A stretch of DNA of 16,381 bases from Candidatus Moranbacteria bacterium UBA4824 (GTDB lineage Bacteria; Patescibacteriota; Minisyncoccia; Moranbacterales; UBA2206): positions 1 to 16,381 of the forward strand of contig DHFM01000066.1 of NCBI GenBank assembly GCA_002400405.1. The letters run 5' to 3'. The notes beneath the pieces were generated by a model. That model was not told the DNA's origin and did no database searches. It saw only the letters and a list, made by a program, of their open reading frames with translations. The translations under genes were made by a program, and so were the position numbers. Shown in pieces: positions 6,234-12,781 of this stretch (the stretch's first letter is position 1; every line of letters starts with the position of its first letter).

Positions 6234-7043
6234 ATGGAATTATCCATCATCATTACTAGTTATAAAAATCCTGAACTTTTGAAGGTTTGTATTGATTCGA
6301 TTAAAAATAATATTACCTTAAGTGATTATGAAATTATTGTAGCGGATAGTGAAACAGAAGAAAAAACTGAAATGATGATGCGGGAGGATTATCCGCAGAT
6401 AAAATTTATTCCATCGAAAGAAAATATTGGTTTTGGCGGAACAGTGCGAAATGGATATGGCGTTTCTCAGGGAGAATATGTGCTTATTCTCAATGGAGAT
6501 ATTTTGGTTAAAAAATATTCCATAGAAAAACTTCTAGAATATGCCAAAAAAAATCCGCAAATTGGAATTATTGGTCCTAAGCTTTTAGGTTTCAATGAAG
6601 CTCTTCAGCCTTCTTGCTTTCGCTATTACACCCCACTCACGATAGTTTATCGCCGAACATTTTTGGGAAAATTAAAAATAGGTCAGAAACATATTGATAA
6701 ATTCTTAATGAAAGAATTCGACCATAAAAGTATCAAAGAAGTAGATTGGATTCAGGGATCGGCTATGATGACAAGAAGGATGGCTATTTCTAAGGTGGGA
6801 TTGTTAGACAGTCAATTTAAGATGTATTTTGAGGATGTCGATTGGTGCCGAAGATTTTGGGAAAATAATTATAAGATAATATATTTTCCTGAAGCCGAAA
6901 TGTATCATTATCATGGACGAGGAAGTGCAGGAAAGAATGTTATCCAATCATTACTTTCTAATCGTCTAACGTGGCTCCATATTAAAAGCGCTATTTTATA
7001 TTTTTGGAAATATTGGGGAAAGCCACTACCGAAACATAAGTAA
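6234..7043 (+). CDS. GT2-family glycosyltransferase (rhamnosyltransferase-like)
   Basis: This is an inverting GT-A glycosyltransferase of family GT2, 269 residues, predicted to act in the cytoplasm on a lipid-linked glycan. It starts MELSIIITSYKNPELL. It has the NENIGFGG-like segment KENIGFGGTVRNG, the metal-binding NGD (Asp89, in place of the classic DxD), WIQGSAMM, and the catalytic-base region FEDVDWCRR (Glu200-Asp201). These motifs are shared with rhamnosyltransferase-like members, but the sugar is not determinable. The C-terminal part ends at about the usual position for the short members and has no added membrane domain. It lies five bases after the LCP stop and six before ctpA, so the three genes should be cotranscribed and possibly translationally coupled. 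Confidence 0.9.
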   Translation: MELSIIITSYKNPELLKVCIDSIKNNITLSDYEIIVADSETEEKTEMMMREDYPQIKFIPSKENIGFGGTVRNGYGVSQGEYVLILNGDILVKKYSIEKLLEYAKKNPQIGIIGPKLLGFNEALQPSCFRYYTPLTIVYRRTFLGKLKIGQKHIDKFLMKEFDHKSIKEVDWIQGSAMMTRRMAISKVGLLDSQFKMYFEDVDWCRRFWENNYKIIYFPEAEMYHYHGRGSAGKNVIQSLLSNRLTWLHIKSAILYFWKYWGKPLPKHK

Positions 7044-7049
7044 AAAAAT

Positions 7050-8363
7050 ATGAACGAAGAAAATTTTGAGGAAAAGATAAGACAAGAAATAGTTGGAGAT
7101 AAAGAGAAAAAAGAAAAAGAAAATATGGAGAAAAATCTCCATATTTTTAAGCGATACTCATTCTTGTTGATTGTTATTTTTCTTTTGGCAGGAAGTTTTT
7201 TTCTGGGATATAAAAAGGGACAACAAAACCATTCTTCAAATAGTGGAAATGTTCCGCTAGAAAATGCGATTATTGAAAATAAAACATCTTCACAAAATGA
7301 AAAAGTCGATTTTTCACTTTTTTGGAAAGTGTGGGATCTTGTTAAAGAAAAGCATATTGAAAGAAATAAGTTAGATGCGCAAAAGATGGTTTATGGAGCA
7401 ATTAATGGAATGCTTAGCGCTACTGATGATCCCTACTCAAGTTTTTTTGATCCTGAAGAAAGCAAGATGTTTTCGGATGATATCGCGGGTTCATTTGATG
7501 GAATTGGAGCTGAGCTTGGGATAAAAGATGAAATTTTGACAGTGATTGCTCCTCTTGATGGTTCTCCGGCACAAAAAGCTGGAATTCGCTCAGGGGATAA
7601 AATTCTAAAGATTGATGAAAAATCATCATTGGAAATCACAATTGATGAGGCTGTTGATCTTATAAGAGGAAAAAGAGGGACGTCAGTCAAGCTTAATGTG
7701 CTTCATGATGGCGATCAAGAGACTACTGATATAATAGTGACGAGAGAAACGATAAAATTAGACAGTGCCAAAGTTGAATTTAAGGAGGATGATATTGCGT
7801 ATCTTAAAATAATAAAATTCTCCGATGATGTAGATGTGCAATTCAATTCGGCGATGAATAAAATAATTACTGCTAAAAGTAAGGGAATAATTTTAGATCT
7901 TCGCGACAATCCAGGGGGGCTTTTGGATAAATCAATTTCGATTGCCAGCCGAATGATGCCAAAAGGCAAGGTGGTTGTTTTAGAAGAAAATAATTTGGGT
8001 GAGAAAAACAGTTTGTATACTATTGGTGGGGACAAATTAAGTTCTATTCCGATGGTGGTTCTAATAAACGAAGGTAGTGCCAGCGCTTCAGAAATTTTGG
8101 CGGGAGCACTGAAGGATAATCGCGGGCTAACGCTAATCGGCGAAAAAACTTTCGGCAAAGGAAGCGTACAACAGCTTATGGATTTGCCCGGTGGATCAAG
8201 TGTAAAAATTACTGTGGCCAAGTGGCTCACTCCTAAAGGTGACTATATTATGGAAAAAGGAATTTCTCCTGATATTGAGGTTGAGATGACTAATGATGAC
8301 TATGAAAACAAGCGCGATCCGCAACTGGAAAAGGCAATGGAAATAATAAATCAGAACCACTGA
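7050..8363 (+). CDS. ctpA: S41-family carboxy-terminal processing protease
   Basis: This membrane-anchored serine protease of family S41 cleaves C-termini of envelope or exported proteins. The 437-residue product has a charged cytoplasmic N-terminus, one membrane segment (about 36-54), a PDZ domain (about 135-215, with GIGAELG and SPAQKAGIRSGDKILKID), and the protease core. The catalytic pair is Ser345 in GSASASEILAGAL and Lys370 in GEKTFGKGSVQ. The 25-residue spacing is that of Escherichia coli Prc (Ser452/Lys477). A palindrome at 7120-7147 encodes residues 24-33 of the cytoplasmic tail, directly before the membrane segment. It is the last gene of the LCP-GT2-CtpA operon, six bases after the GT2, and lacks a Shine-Dalgarno sequence. 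Its substrate is unknown; the context suggests envelope maintenance. Confidence 0.95.
   Translation: MNEENFEEKIRQEIVGDKEKKEKENMEKNLHIFKRYSFLLIVIFLLAGSFFLGYKKGQQNHSSNSGNVPLENAIIENKTSSQNEKVDFSLFWKVWDLVKEKHIERNKLDAQKMVYGAINGMLSATDDPYSSFFDPEESKMFSDDIAGSFDGIGAELGIKDEILTVIAPLDGSPAQKAGIRSGDKILKIDEKSSLEITIDEAVDLIRGKRGTSVKLNVLHDGDQETTDIIVTRETIKLDSAKVEFKEDDIAYLKIIKFSDDVDVQFNSAMNKIITAKSKGIILDLRDNPGGLLDKSISIASRMMPKGKVVVLEENNLGEKNSLYTIGGDKLSSIPMVVLINEGSASASEILAGALKDNRGLTLIGEKTFGKGSVQQLMDLPGGSSVKITVAKWLTPKGDYIMEKGISPDIEVEMTNDDYENKRDPQLEKAMEIINQNH
7120..7147 (+). repeat. In-gene palindrome in the ctpA N-terminus
   Basis: Perfect 12-base arms (AAAATATGGAGA 7120-7131 and its complement 7136-7147) surround the loop AAAA, the same arm and loop sizes as the palindrome at 3933-3960. 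It is read in frame as E-N-M-E-K-N-L-H-I-F in the cytoplasmic tail. Confidence 0.88.
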
Positions 8364-8399
8364 TTAGCGTAAGTATTAAATTTTAAATGTACGAATTTT

Positions 8400-8434
8400 T
8401 TCGTACTTTCGTTTAATTCGTAAGTTCGTAAATG
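8400..8434 (+). repeat. TTCGTA start-codon element, copy 2 (before rplI)
   Basis: It contains TTCGTACTTTCG, TTTAATTCG and TTCGTAAAT in the same order and spacing as the copies at 3764-3798 and 8949-8983, and ends one base before the rplI ATG at 8436. A short inverted match, TACGAA, lies at 8390-8395. Confidence 0.9.
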
Positions 8435-8435
8435 T

Positions 8436-8876
8436 ATGAAAATTATATTATTACAAGATGTAAAAAGTCTTGGAAAAAAAGGAGATGTAAAAGAAGTAGC
8501 GCAAGGTTATGCTGAGAATTTTTTGCTTCCTAAAAAATTAGCGGGCATTGCAACGGAAAGCACGATTAAAATTTTTCAATCGCAAAAAGAAAAAGAACAA
8601 AAAAACAAGATAGCTGAAACAGCGAGGCTGAAAGATTTAGTCAGCGCCCTTAAGAACAAAAAAATTATCATTGAGGCTAAGGAAAGAAAAGGTAAGTTAT
8701 TTGGTTCAATAACAGCCAAAAACATTGAAGAAGCTCTGAAAAAAGAAGACTTGAGTATTCCAGAGAATTCAATTATAATTAAACAAGCAATAAAGAAAGT
8801 GGGGGAATATGAAATCGAAATAAAATTATCAGAAGAAATAAGAGAAAAAATTAAATTAGAAGTAAAAGGAGTGTAG
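8436..8876 (+). CDS. rplI: Large ribosomal subunit protein bL9
   Basis: bL9 binds 23S rRNA near the base of the L1 stalk and helps hold the reading frame. The 146-residue length is typical. The N-terminal globular domain shows the family signature MKIILLQDVKSLGKKGDVKEV followed by GYAENFLLPKKLA. A lysine-rich connecting helix and a C-terminal domain (about residues 70-146, with GKLFGSIT) follow. The ATG is preceded directly by a TTCGTA repeat, with no Shine-Dalgarno sequence. The gene stands apart from other ribosomal genes, between ctpA and pyrG. Its presence is of taxonomic use, since some Candidate Phyla Radiation lineages lack bL9. Confidence 0.97.
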   Translation: MKIILLQDVKSLGKKGDVKEVAQGYAENFLLPKKLAGIATESTIKIFQSQKEKEQKNKIAETARLKDLVSALKNKKIIIEAKERKGKLFGSITAKNIEEALKKEDLSIPENSIIIKQAIKKVGEYEIEIKLSEEIREKIKLEVKGV

Positions 8877-8914
8877 TGGTTGGTTAAGTATTTTTAATAA
8901 ATTATTTTTTTAGG

Positions 8915-8936
8915 GGTCGCGTTTTAGCGACTTTTA
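8915..8936 (+). terminator. Weak possible terminator after rplI
   Basis: GTCGC (8916-8920) and GCGAC (8927-8931) form a five-base-pair hairpin with loop GTTTTA, followed by TTTTAT. The stem is short, so efficiency is doubtful. Confidence 0.4.
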
Positions 8937-8938
8937 TA

Positions 8939-8966
8939 TTGAATAAAATTCGTAATTTCGTTTAAT
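8939..8966 (+). promoter_or_regulatory. Possible pyrG promoter partly inside the TTCGTA element
   Basis: TTGAAT (8939-8944) lies 16 bases before TTTAAT (8961-8966). The -10 is supplied by the repeat, and the predicted start is about 12 bases before the pyrG ATG. The other two repeat copies carry the same TTTAAT but no comparable -35, so support is weak. Confidence 0.3.
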
Positions 8967-8983
8967 TCGTAATTTCGTAAATT
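8949..8983 (+). repeat. TTCGTA start-codon element, copy 3 (before pyrG)
   Basis: It contains TTCGTAATTTCG, TTTAATTCG and TTCGTAAAT in the same order as at 3764-3798 and 8400-8434, and ends one base before the pyrG ATG at 8985. Confidence 0.9.
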
Positions 8984-8984
8984 T

Positions 8985-10622
8985 ATGAAAAACAGAAAGT
9001 ATATCTTTGTCGTTGGGGGTGTGATGAGTGGGGTGGGAAAAGGAATAACATCTTCGTCAATAGGCACTATTTTGAAAGCGCGTGGCTTCAGTGTGACAGC
9101 TGTGAAAATTGATCCATATATTAATGTTGATGCAGGCACAATGAATCCTATTGAGCATGGAGAGACTTTTGTTTTAGAATCAGGCCTTGAAACTGATCAG
9201 GATATGGGTAATTACGAAAGATTTATTGGTATAACGCTTCCCAGTGAAAACTATATGACTACAGGCAGTGTTTACGAATCAGTCATTCATAAAGAAAGAA
9301 ATTTAGAGTATCAGGGGAAGTGTGTTCAGGTGGTACCGCATATTCCACTAGAAGTTATAAATCGCATCAAAAAATCAGCAGACAAAGCCGATGCAGACAT
9401 TACGATTATTGAAATTGGAGGAACAGTAGGTGAATATGAAAACATTCTTTTCATGGAAGCTATTCGGCTATTTAAAATAAAACAGCCAGATGATATTATA
9501 ACAGTTATGGTTAGTTATCTGCCCATTCCCCATGCTAGTGGTGAAATGAAAACTAAGCCAACCCAACATGCTGTGCGGACACTTAATGGAACAGGCGTCC
9601 AACCAGACTTTATTATTGCCAGAAGTGAAACATTTCTAGATCAAAAAAGGAAAGAAAAAATTTCACTTTTTTGTAATGTTCCAGAAAGATATGTGATAAG
9701 CGCGCCGGATGCTAAAAGCGTCTATGAAGTTCCAATAAATTTTGAAAGGGATGATTTAAGTCGGCTCATACTTAAAAAATTAGGATTAAAATACAAGAAA
9801 ACTGATCTTAAAAAGTGGTATGATTTGGTGGAAAATATTAAAACCTCCAAGCAAAAAATAAAAATTGGAATTGTGGGAAAATATTTTGGTACGGGAGATT
9901 TTATTTTAAGTGACTCGTATATTAGTGTGATTGAAGCTGTGAAACATGCTGCTTATAAATTGAGACTTCAACCAGAAATAAGCTGGGTAAACAGCGAGGC
10001 CTTTGAAAAGGAGCCGGAGAAACTGGAAGAATTGAAAAATTATGACGGGGTAATTATTCCTGGTGGATTTGGTTCACGCGGAATCGAAGGGAAAATAAAC
10101 GCAATTAAATTTTTGCGAGAAAATAAAGTTCCATTTTTTGGACTTTGTTATGGAATGCAACTGGCGGTAGTGGAATATGCCAGAAACGTGTTGAATTTGA
10201 AAGATGCCAACACTACAGAAATTGATAGAAAAACAAAAAATCCTGTGATTGATATTATGCCGGAACAAAAGAAAAATCTAGCTGATCATAATTTTGGAGC
10301 TACTATGCGACTTGGTGCTTATCCAGCTGTTATCAAAAAAGGAACAGTGGCTTTCAAAGCTTATGGAAAAAACAAGATTTCTGAACGTCATCGTCATCGT
10401 TGGGAAGTGAATCCGCAGTATATTGAAGAATTGGAAAAAGCTGGTCTAGTTTTCTCTGGAAAATCAGCCGATGGAAAACTAATGGAAATAGCAGAATTGC
10501 CAAAAGAGAAACACCCATTTTTTCTGGGGGCTCAATTCCATCCGGAATTCAAAACTGATCCAATCGCTTCACACCCATTGTTTCTTGAATTTATAAAAGC
10601 GAGCCACTCGCAAATTATATGA
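8985..10622 (+). CDS. pyrG: CTP synthase
   Basis: CTP synthase makes CTP from UTP, ATP and glutamine, the last step of pyrimidine nucleotide synthesis. The 545-residue length equals that of the Escherichia coli enzyme. The N-terminal synthetase domain has the P-loop region GGVMSGVGKGITSSSIG, KIDPYINVDAGTMNP, and EHGETFVL. The C-terminal glutaminase domain (from about residue 290) has the oxyanion-hole sequence PGGFGSRG, the nucleophile Cys388 in GLCYGMQ, and the His/Glu pair in QFHPEF. All catalytic elements are present. The ATG follows a TTCGTA repeat directly, without a Shine-Dalgarno sequence, and a strong terminator ends the transcript. A UMP kinase gene lies 1.2 kb downstream in the same direction, so two pyrimidine steps are near each other but not in one operon. 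Confidence 0.98.
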   Translation: MKNRKYIFVVGGVMSGVGKGITSSSIGTILKARGFSVTAVKIDPYINVDAGTMNPIEHGETFVLESGLETDQDMGNYERFIGITLPSENYMTTGSVYESVIHKERNLEYQGKCVQVVPHIPLEVINRIKKSADKADADITIIEIGGTVGEYENILFMEAIRLFKIKQPDDIITVMVSYLPIPHASGEMKTKPTQHAVRTLNGTGVQPDFIIARSETFLDQKRKEKISLFCNVPERYVISAPDAKSVYEVPINFERDDLSRLILKKLGLKYKKTDLKKWYDLVENIKTSKQKIKIGIVGKYFGTGDFILSDSYISVIEAVKHAAYKLRLQPEISWVNSEAFEKEPEKLEELKNYDGVIIPGGFGSRGIEGKINAIKFLRENKVPFFGLCYGMQLAVVEYARNVLNLKDANTTEIDRKTKNPVIDIMPEQKKNLADHNFGATMRLGAYPAVIKKGTVAFKAYGKNKISERHRHRWEVNPQYIEELEKAGLVFSGKSADGKLMEIAELPKEKHPFFLGAQFHPEFKTDPIASHPLFLEFIKASHSQII

Positions 10623-10672
10623 GAAGCTAAGCTTTAGGGAGGAGCCTAAACTGTTCAAAAAGCTTAGCTTCT
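10622..10672. repeat. Inverted repeat with perfect 14-base arms after pyrG
   Basis: AGAAGCTAAGCTTT (10622-10635) is exactly complementary to 10659-10672. An internal TTTAGG/CCTAAA pair (10633-10638, 10645-10650) offers an alternative fold. The pyrG stop codon overlaps the left end. It sits directly before the terminator. Confidence 0.85.
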
Positions 10673-10685
10673 AAAAAGCGATAAG

Positions 10686-10718
10686 AAAAGCGAACCATTT
10701 AAGGGGTTCGCTTTTTTT
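10686..10718. terminator. Bidirectional rho-independent terminator between pyrG and rpmA
   Basis: The hairpin AAAAGCGAACC / GGTTCGC (10686-10696, 10705-10711) is followed by seven T residues (10712-10718) on the plus strand. On the minus strand the stem is followed by TTTTCTTAT, so it can serve the converging rpmA gene as well. Confidence 0.85.
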
Positions 10719-10744
10719 GGTTTATATTCGTTGTGTGTTCGTGT

Positions 10745-11017
10745 CTATTCTACAGAAACAAATTTCTTTGAAATCATTTTGCCGGTAAATTTCCGAACTT
10801 TTTTGGCAGTAAATTTAACCACTCCTTCTTTCAAAGCAAAGAGAGTGTCATCTTCTGCACGCTTAACATCTTTTCCTGGTCGGAATTTTGTTCCGCGTTG
10901 GCGGATAATTATTTGTCCCGGAGCAACTTTTTCCCCAGCAAATTTTTTCACGCCTAATCTTTTTGAAATTGAATCACGTCCCAGTTCAGTGGAACCACCT
11001 GCTTTTCTATGCGCCAT
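10745..11017 (-). CDS. rpmA: Large ribosomal subunit protein bL27
   Basis: bL27 reaches the peptidyl-transferase centre and stabilises tRNA during peptide-bond formation. The 90-residue product has the conserved N-terminus MAHRKAGGSTELGRDSISKRLGVKK in outline, then GEKVAPGQIIIRQRGTKFRPG and a C-terminal beta region (TLFALKEGVVKF). The start directly exposes the MAHRKAGG tail with no Firmicutes-type cleavable extension. In many bacteria rpmA follows rplU; here it is transcribed alone and converges on pyrG. There is no Shine-Dalgarno sequence before the ATG, and I could not identify a convincing promoter. Confidence 0.98.
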   Translation of the reverse strand: MAHRKAGGSTELGRDSISKRLGVKKFAGEKVAPGQIIIRQRGTKFRPGKDVKRAEDDTLFALKEGVVKFTAKKVRKFTGKMISKKFVSVE

Positions 11018-11206
11018 TTTTGTCTGCGAAGTATGAGCAGGAACAAAAATGAGTCCCGCACTAATTCGTTATAAAATTTAATATTAAATAAAAACTTAAG
11101 CCGTAGGCGACCACGCACGCAAAACCAAATATTAGCAAAAACTAAACTGGAATTAGTGCTGGAACCATTAAACCTTTAAGTACAATTAAGCTTACCAATT
11201 TTATGC
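11018..11206. other. Intergenic region between rpmA and the zinc-tail protein gene
   Basis: No gene is visible in this stretch of about 190 bases. It contains a perfect 10-base inverted repeat, GCACTAATTC (11058-11067) and its complement (11150-11159), enclosing an AT-rich part and a GC-richer patch (about 11099-11120). It should hold the divergent rpmA promoter, but none is clear. Confidence 0.5.
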
Positions 11207-11212
11207 TATAAT
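11204..11212 (+). promoter_or_regulatory. Extended -10 promoter, nearly leaderless transcript
   Basis: TGCTATAAT is a perfect extended -10 (TGN plus TATAAT, 11207-11212). The -35 region is poor, as is usual for extended -10 promoters. The expected transcription start near 11219 is only about five bases before the ATG at 11224, so the mRNA would be almost leaderless. Confidence 0.65.
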
Positions 11213-11223
11213 GTCAATACACT

Positions 11224-11664
11224 ATGAATAATGAACTACTCAAAACCAAAACCAAAGATTTCTGGCAAAAATACGAACACAAGATAATCCTTACGGTAGG
11301 CTTTATTTTGGTCGCTGTAATTTCTTTTGAAGGAGGGGTTTTAAAAGGTCAAAAAACAGTTCAAAACCCGCTTATTATTGAAAAACCGGCAGAAAGCACA
11401 GTGCCTATTGAAAATGCCAGTAATCCATCCGTCCAGGGCGTATCTAAGGCTCAGAATTTGCCTTCTGAGACGAAAAAAGACCCAAGCGAGATAAGTACCC
11501 TGCCTCAAAATTGCGCCTTTGTAGGGTCAAAAAATTCCAATAAATATCATCTGCCGACTTGCCGTTATGCTAAAAATATAAACCCCGAAAATCGAGTTTG
11601 CTTTTCTTCCCAAGATGAGGCAAAATCAAAAGGGTATCTGCCGGATAAAAATTGTATAAAATGA
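11224..11664 (+). CDS. Single-pass membrane protein with Ada-like zinc-binding C-terminus
   Basis: The 146-residue protein has a short cytoplasmic start, a membrane segment (about residues 19-40), a low-complexity linker, and a C-terminal module of about 50 residues with FVGSKNSNKYHLPTCRYAK, then ENRVCFSS, and a final C near LPDKNCIK. The module resembles the Ada metal-binding fold, in which cysteines hold zinc. Related modules (a start like YVGSKNSNKYH plus spaced cysteines) are often found tethered to membranes or next to nucleases. Its exact role is unknown. A promoter with an extended -10 is nearly adjacent to the ATG. The stop codon lies at the edge of an inverted-repeat element. The first cysteine (NCAFVG) is just before the domain, and the zinc ligands are inferred. 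Confidence 0.75.
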   Translation: MNNELLKTKTKDFWQKYEHKIILTVGFILVAVISFEGGVLKGQKTVQNPLIIEKPAESTVPIENASNPSVQGVSKAQNLPSETKKDPSEISTLPQNCAFVGSKNSNKYHLPTCRYAKNINPENRVCFSSQDEAKSKGYLPDKNCIK

Positions 11665-11819
11665 CATTTTAATAAATGTCATCCTGAGTGAAGTGAATTC
11701 GCAGTAGCGAATGAACGTAGTCGAAGGATCTGCTAATTGGTATATCTTGATTAAATTAAAAAGTAGATTCTTCGACTTCGTTTCGTCCTAGAAGGACTTC
11801 AACTACGCTCAGAATGACA
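11661..11819. repeat. Intergenic inverted-repeat element with TGTCATYCTGA ends, copy 2
   Basis: TGTCATCCTGAG (11677-11688) and CTCAGAATGACA (11808-11819) are inverted with one mismatch. Inner pairs include AGTCGAAGGATCT near 11719 against AGATTCTTCGACT near 11764. The small hairpins ATTCGC/GCGAAT and GTCCT/AGGAC lie inside. A second short inverted pair (ATGACATT/AATGTCAT, 11661-11682) overlaps the preceding stop codon. No gene is present. Confidence 0.85.
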
Positions 11820-11826
11820 GCTAACT

Positions 11827-12528
11827 ATGAAAAATGATATTATCGTAATTTCTCTTGGAGGCTCACTAATTGTTCCCAAGCATATTGATTGGCAGTTTTT
11901 GAAAAAGTTTCGCGAGTTGATTGTTTGCGAAATCAAGAAAGGTAAAAGATTTGCAATTATCACGGGCGGGGGATATGCCGCGCGAGAATATGCTCAAGCT
12001 GCTGGGAAAGTGACAAAACTTACGCGAGAAGATTTGGATTGGTTAGGAATTCATACCACTAGACTTAATGCACATCTAATCAAAACTATTTTTAGGCAAT
12101 ACGCTAATCCGAGAATCAACAAAAATCCACGCACCAAAGAAGATTTAACAACACATTTTGATAATGGAGAGGGGATTATGGTGGCTGCTGGATGGAAACC
12201 AGGGTGGTCAACAGATTATGTCGCCACAATTATCGCTGAGCGACTAGGCGCTAAAAAACTCATCAATCTTTCTAATATCAAATATGCTTGCGACAAAGAT
12301 CCAAAAAAATATCCGGATGCGAAAATAATCAAAGAAATTAATTGGAAAAATTTTCGCAAAATTATTGGCAATCGCTGGGACCCAGGACTCAATATGCCTT
12401 TTGACCCAGTCGCTTCGAAACTTGCCCAGCAAAACAATCTTGAGGTCATCATCGCTGAAGGCAAGAATTTTAAGAATTTGAAAAATATTTTGGGAGAGAA
12501 AAAATTTCAAGGAACGATAATAAAATGA
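11827..12528 (+). CDS. pyrH: UMP kinase, archaeal type (amino acid kinase fold)
   Basis: This enzyme phosphorylates UMP (possibly CMP) to UDP in pyrimidine nucleotide synthesis. The 233-residue protein has the amino acid kinase fold: phosphate-binding ISLGGSLI at the start, TGGGYAAREYAQAAG, LDWLGIHTTRLNA, then PGWSTDYVATIIAERLGAKKLINLSNI and the nucleotide-binding DKDPKKYPDAK, ending with PFDPVASKLAQ. The TRLNA segment and the overall pattern match the archaeal UMP kinase subfamily better than the usual bacterial PyrH with its GGGN[IL]xRG motif. Archaeal-type nucleotide enzymes are known in Candidate Phyla Radiation genomes. No Shine-Dalgarno sequence is present, and the gene starts just after an inverted-repeat element. 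It overlaps the next gene by four bases (ATGA), so they are translationally coupled. Confidence 0.88.
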   Translation: MKNDIIVISLGGSLIVPKHIDWQFLKKFRELIVCEIKKGKRFAIITGGGYAAREYAQAAGKVTKLTREDLDWLGIHTTRLNAHLIKTIFRQYANPRINKNPRTKEDLTTHFDNGEGIMVAAGWKPGWSTDYVATIIAERLGAKKLINLSNIKYACDKDPKKYPDAKIIKEINWKNFRKIIGNRWDPGLNMPFDPVASKLAQQNNLEVIIAEGKNFKNLKNILGEKKFQGTIIK

Positions 12529-12761
12529 AAAAAATTTTAATAAGTATCATTTTTGTAATCTTAATAATTGCAATTGGATTGTTTTTTGTTTTTGATGCCA
12601 ATAAGGAAAAAATAATGACAAGTCCGTATATGAAATCAATCGTGCAAAAAATAGTTAATTTTATCTATGATGAGGCCGAAAAGCACAATCCCAAAGGCGA
12701 CATCTTGCCAGATAAAATTGATGACGAAGTAAAAAAAGAGATAAGAGAAAGGATAAATTAA
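12525..12761 (+). CDS. Small single-pass membrane protein, unknown function
   Basis: The product has 78 residues. An N-terminal hydrophobic segment (about residues 4-24) is followed by a charged, mostly helical tail with HNPKGDILPDKID. I do not recognise the family. The ATG overlaps the TGA of the UMP kinase (ATGA), and a weak AAGGA lies about 12 bases upstream, so coupled translation supports the gene being real. It converges on the nuclease gene with a 20-base gap and no clear terminator. The segment could also be a signal peptide, but no cleavage site is obvious. Confidence 0.65.
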   Translation: MKKILISIIFVILIIAIGLFFVFDANKEKIMTSPYMKSIVQKIVNFIYDEAEKHNPKGDILPDKIDDEVKKEIRERIN

Positions 12762-12781
12762 AAAATCTTTTTTATAAATGT

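Noticed and set aside
7715..8230. Minus-strand open frame of 171 codons over ctpA
   Set aside because: It lies opposite the conserved S41 core with catalytic residues; its hydrophobic serine-rich translation is a typical shadow of a lysine-rich coding strand.
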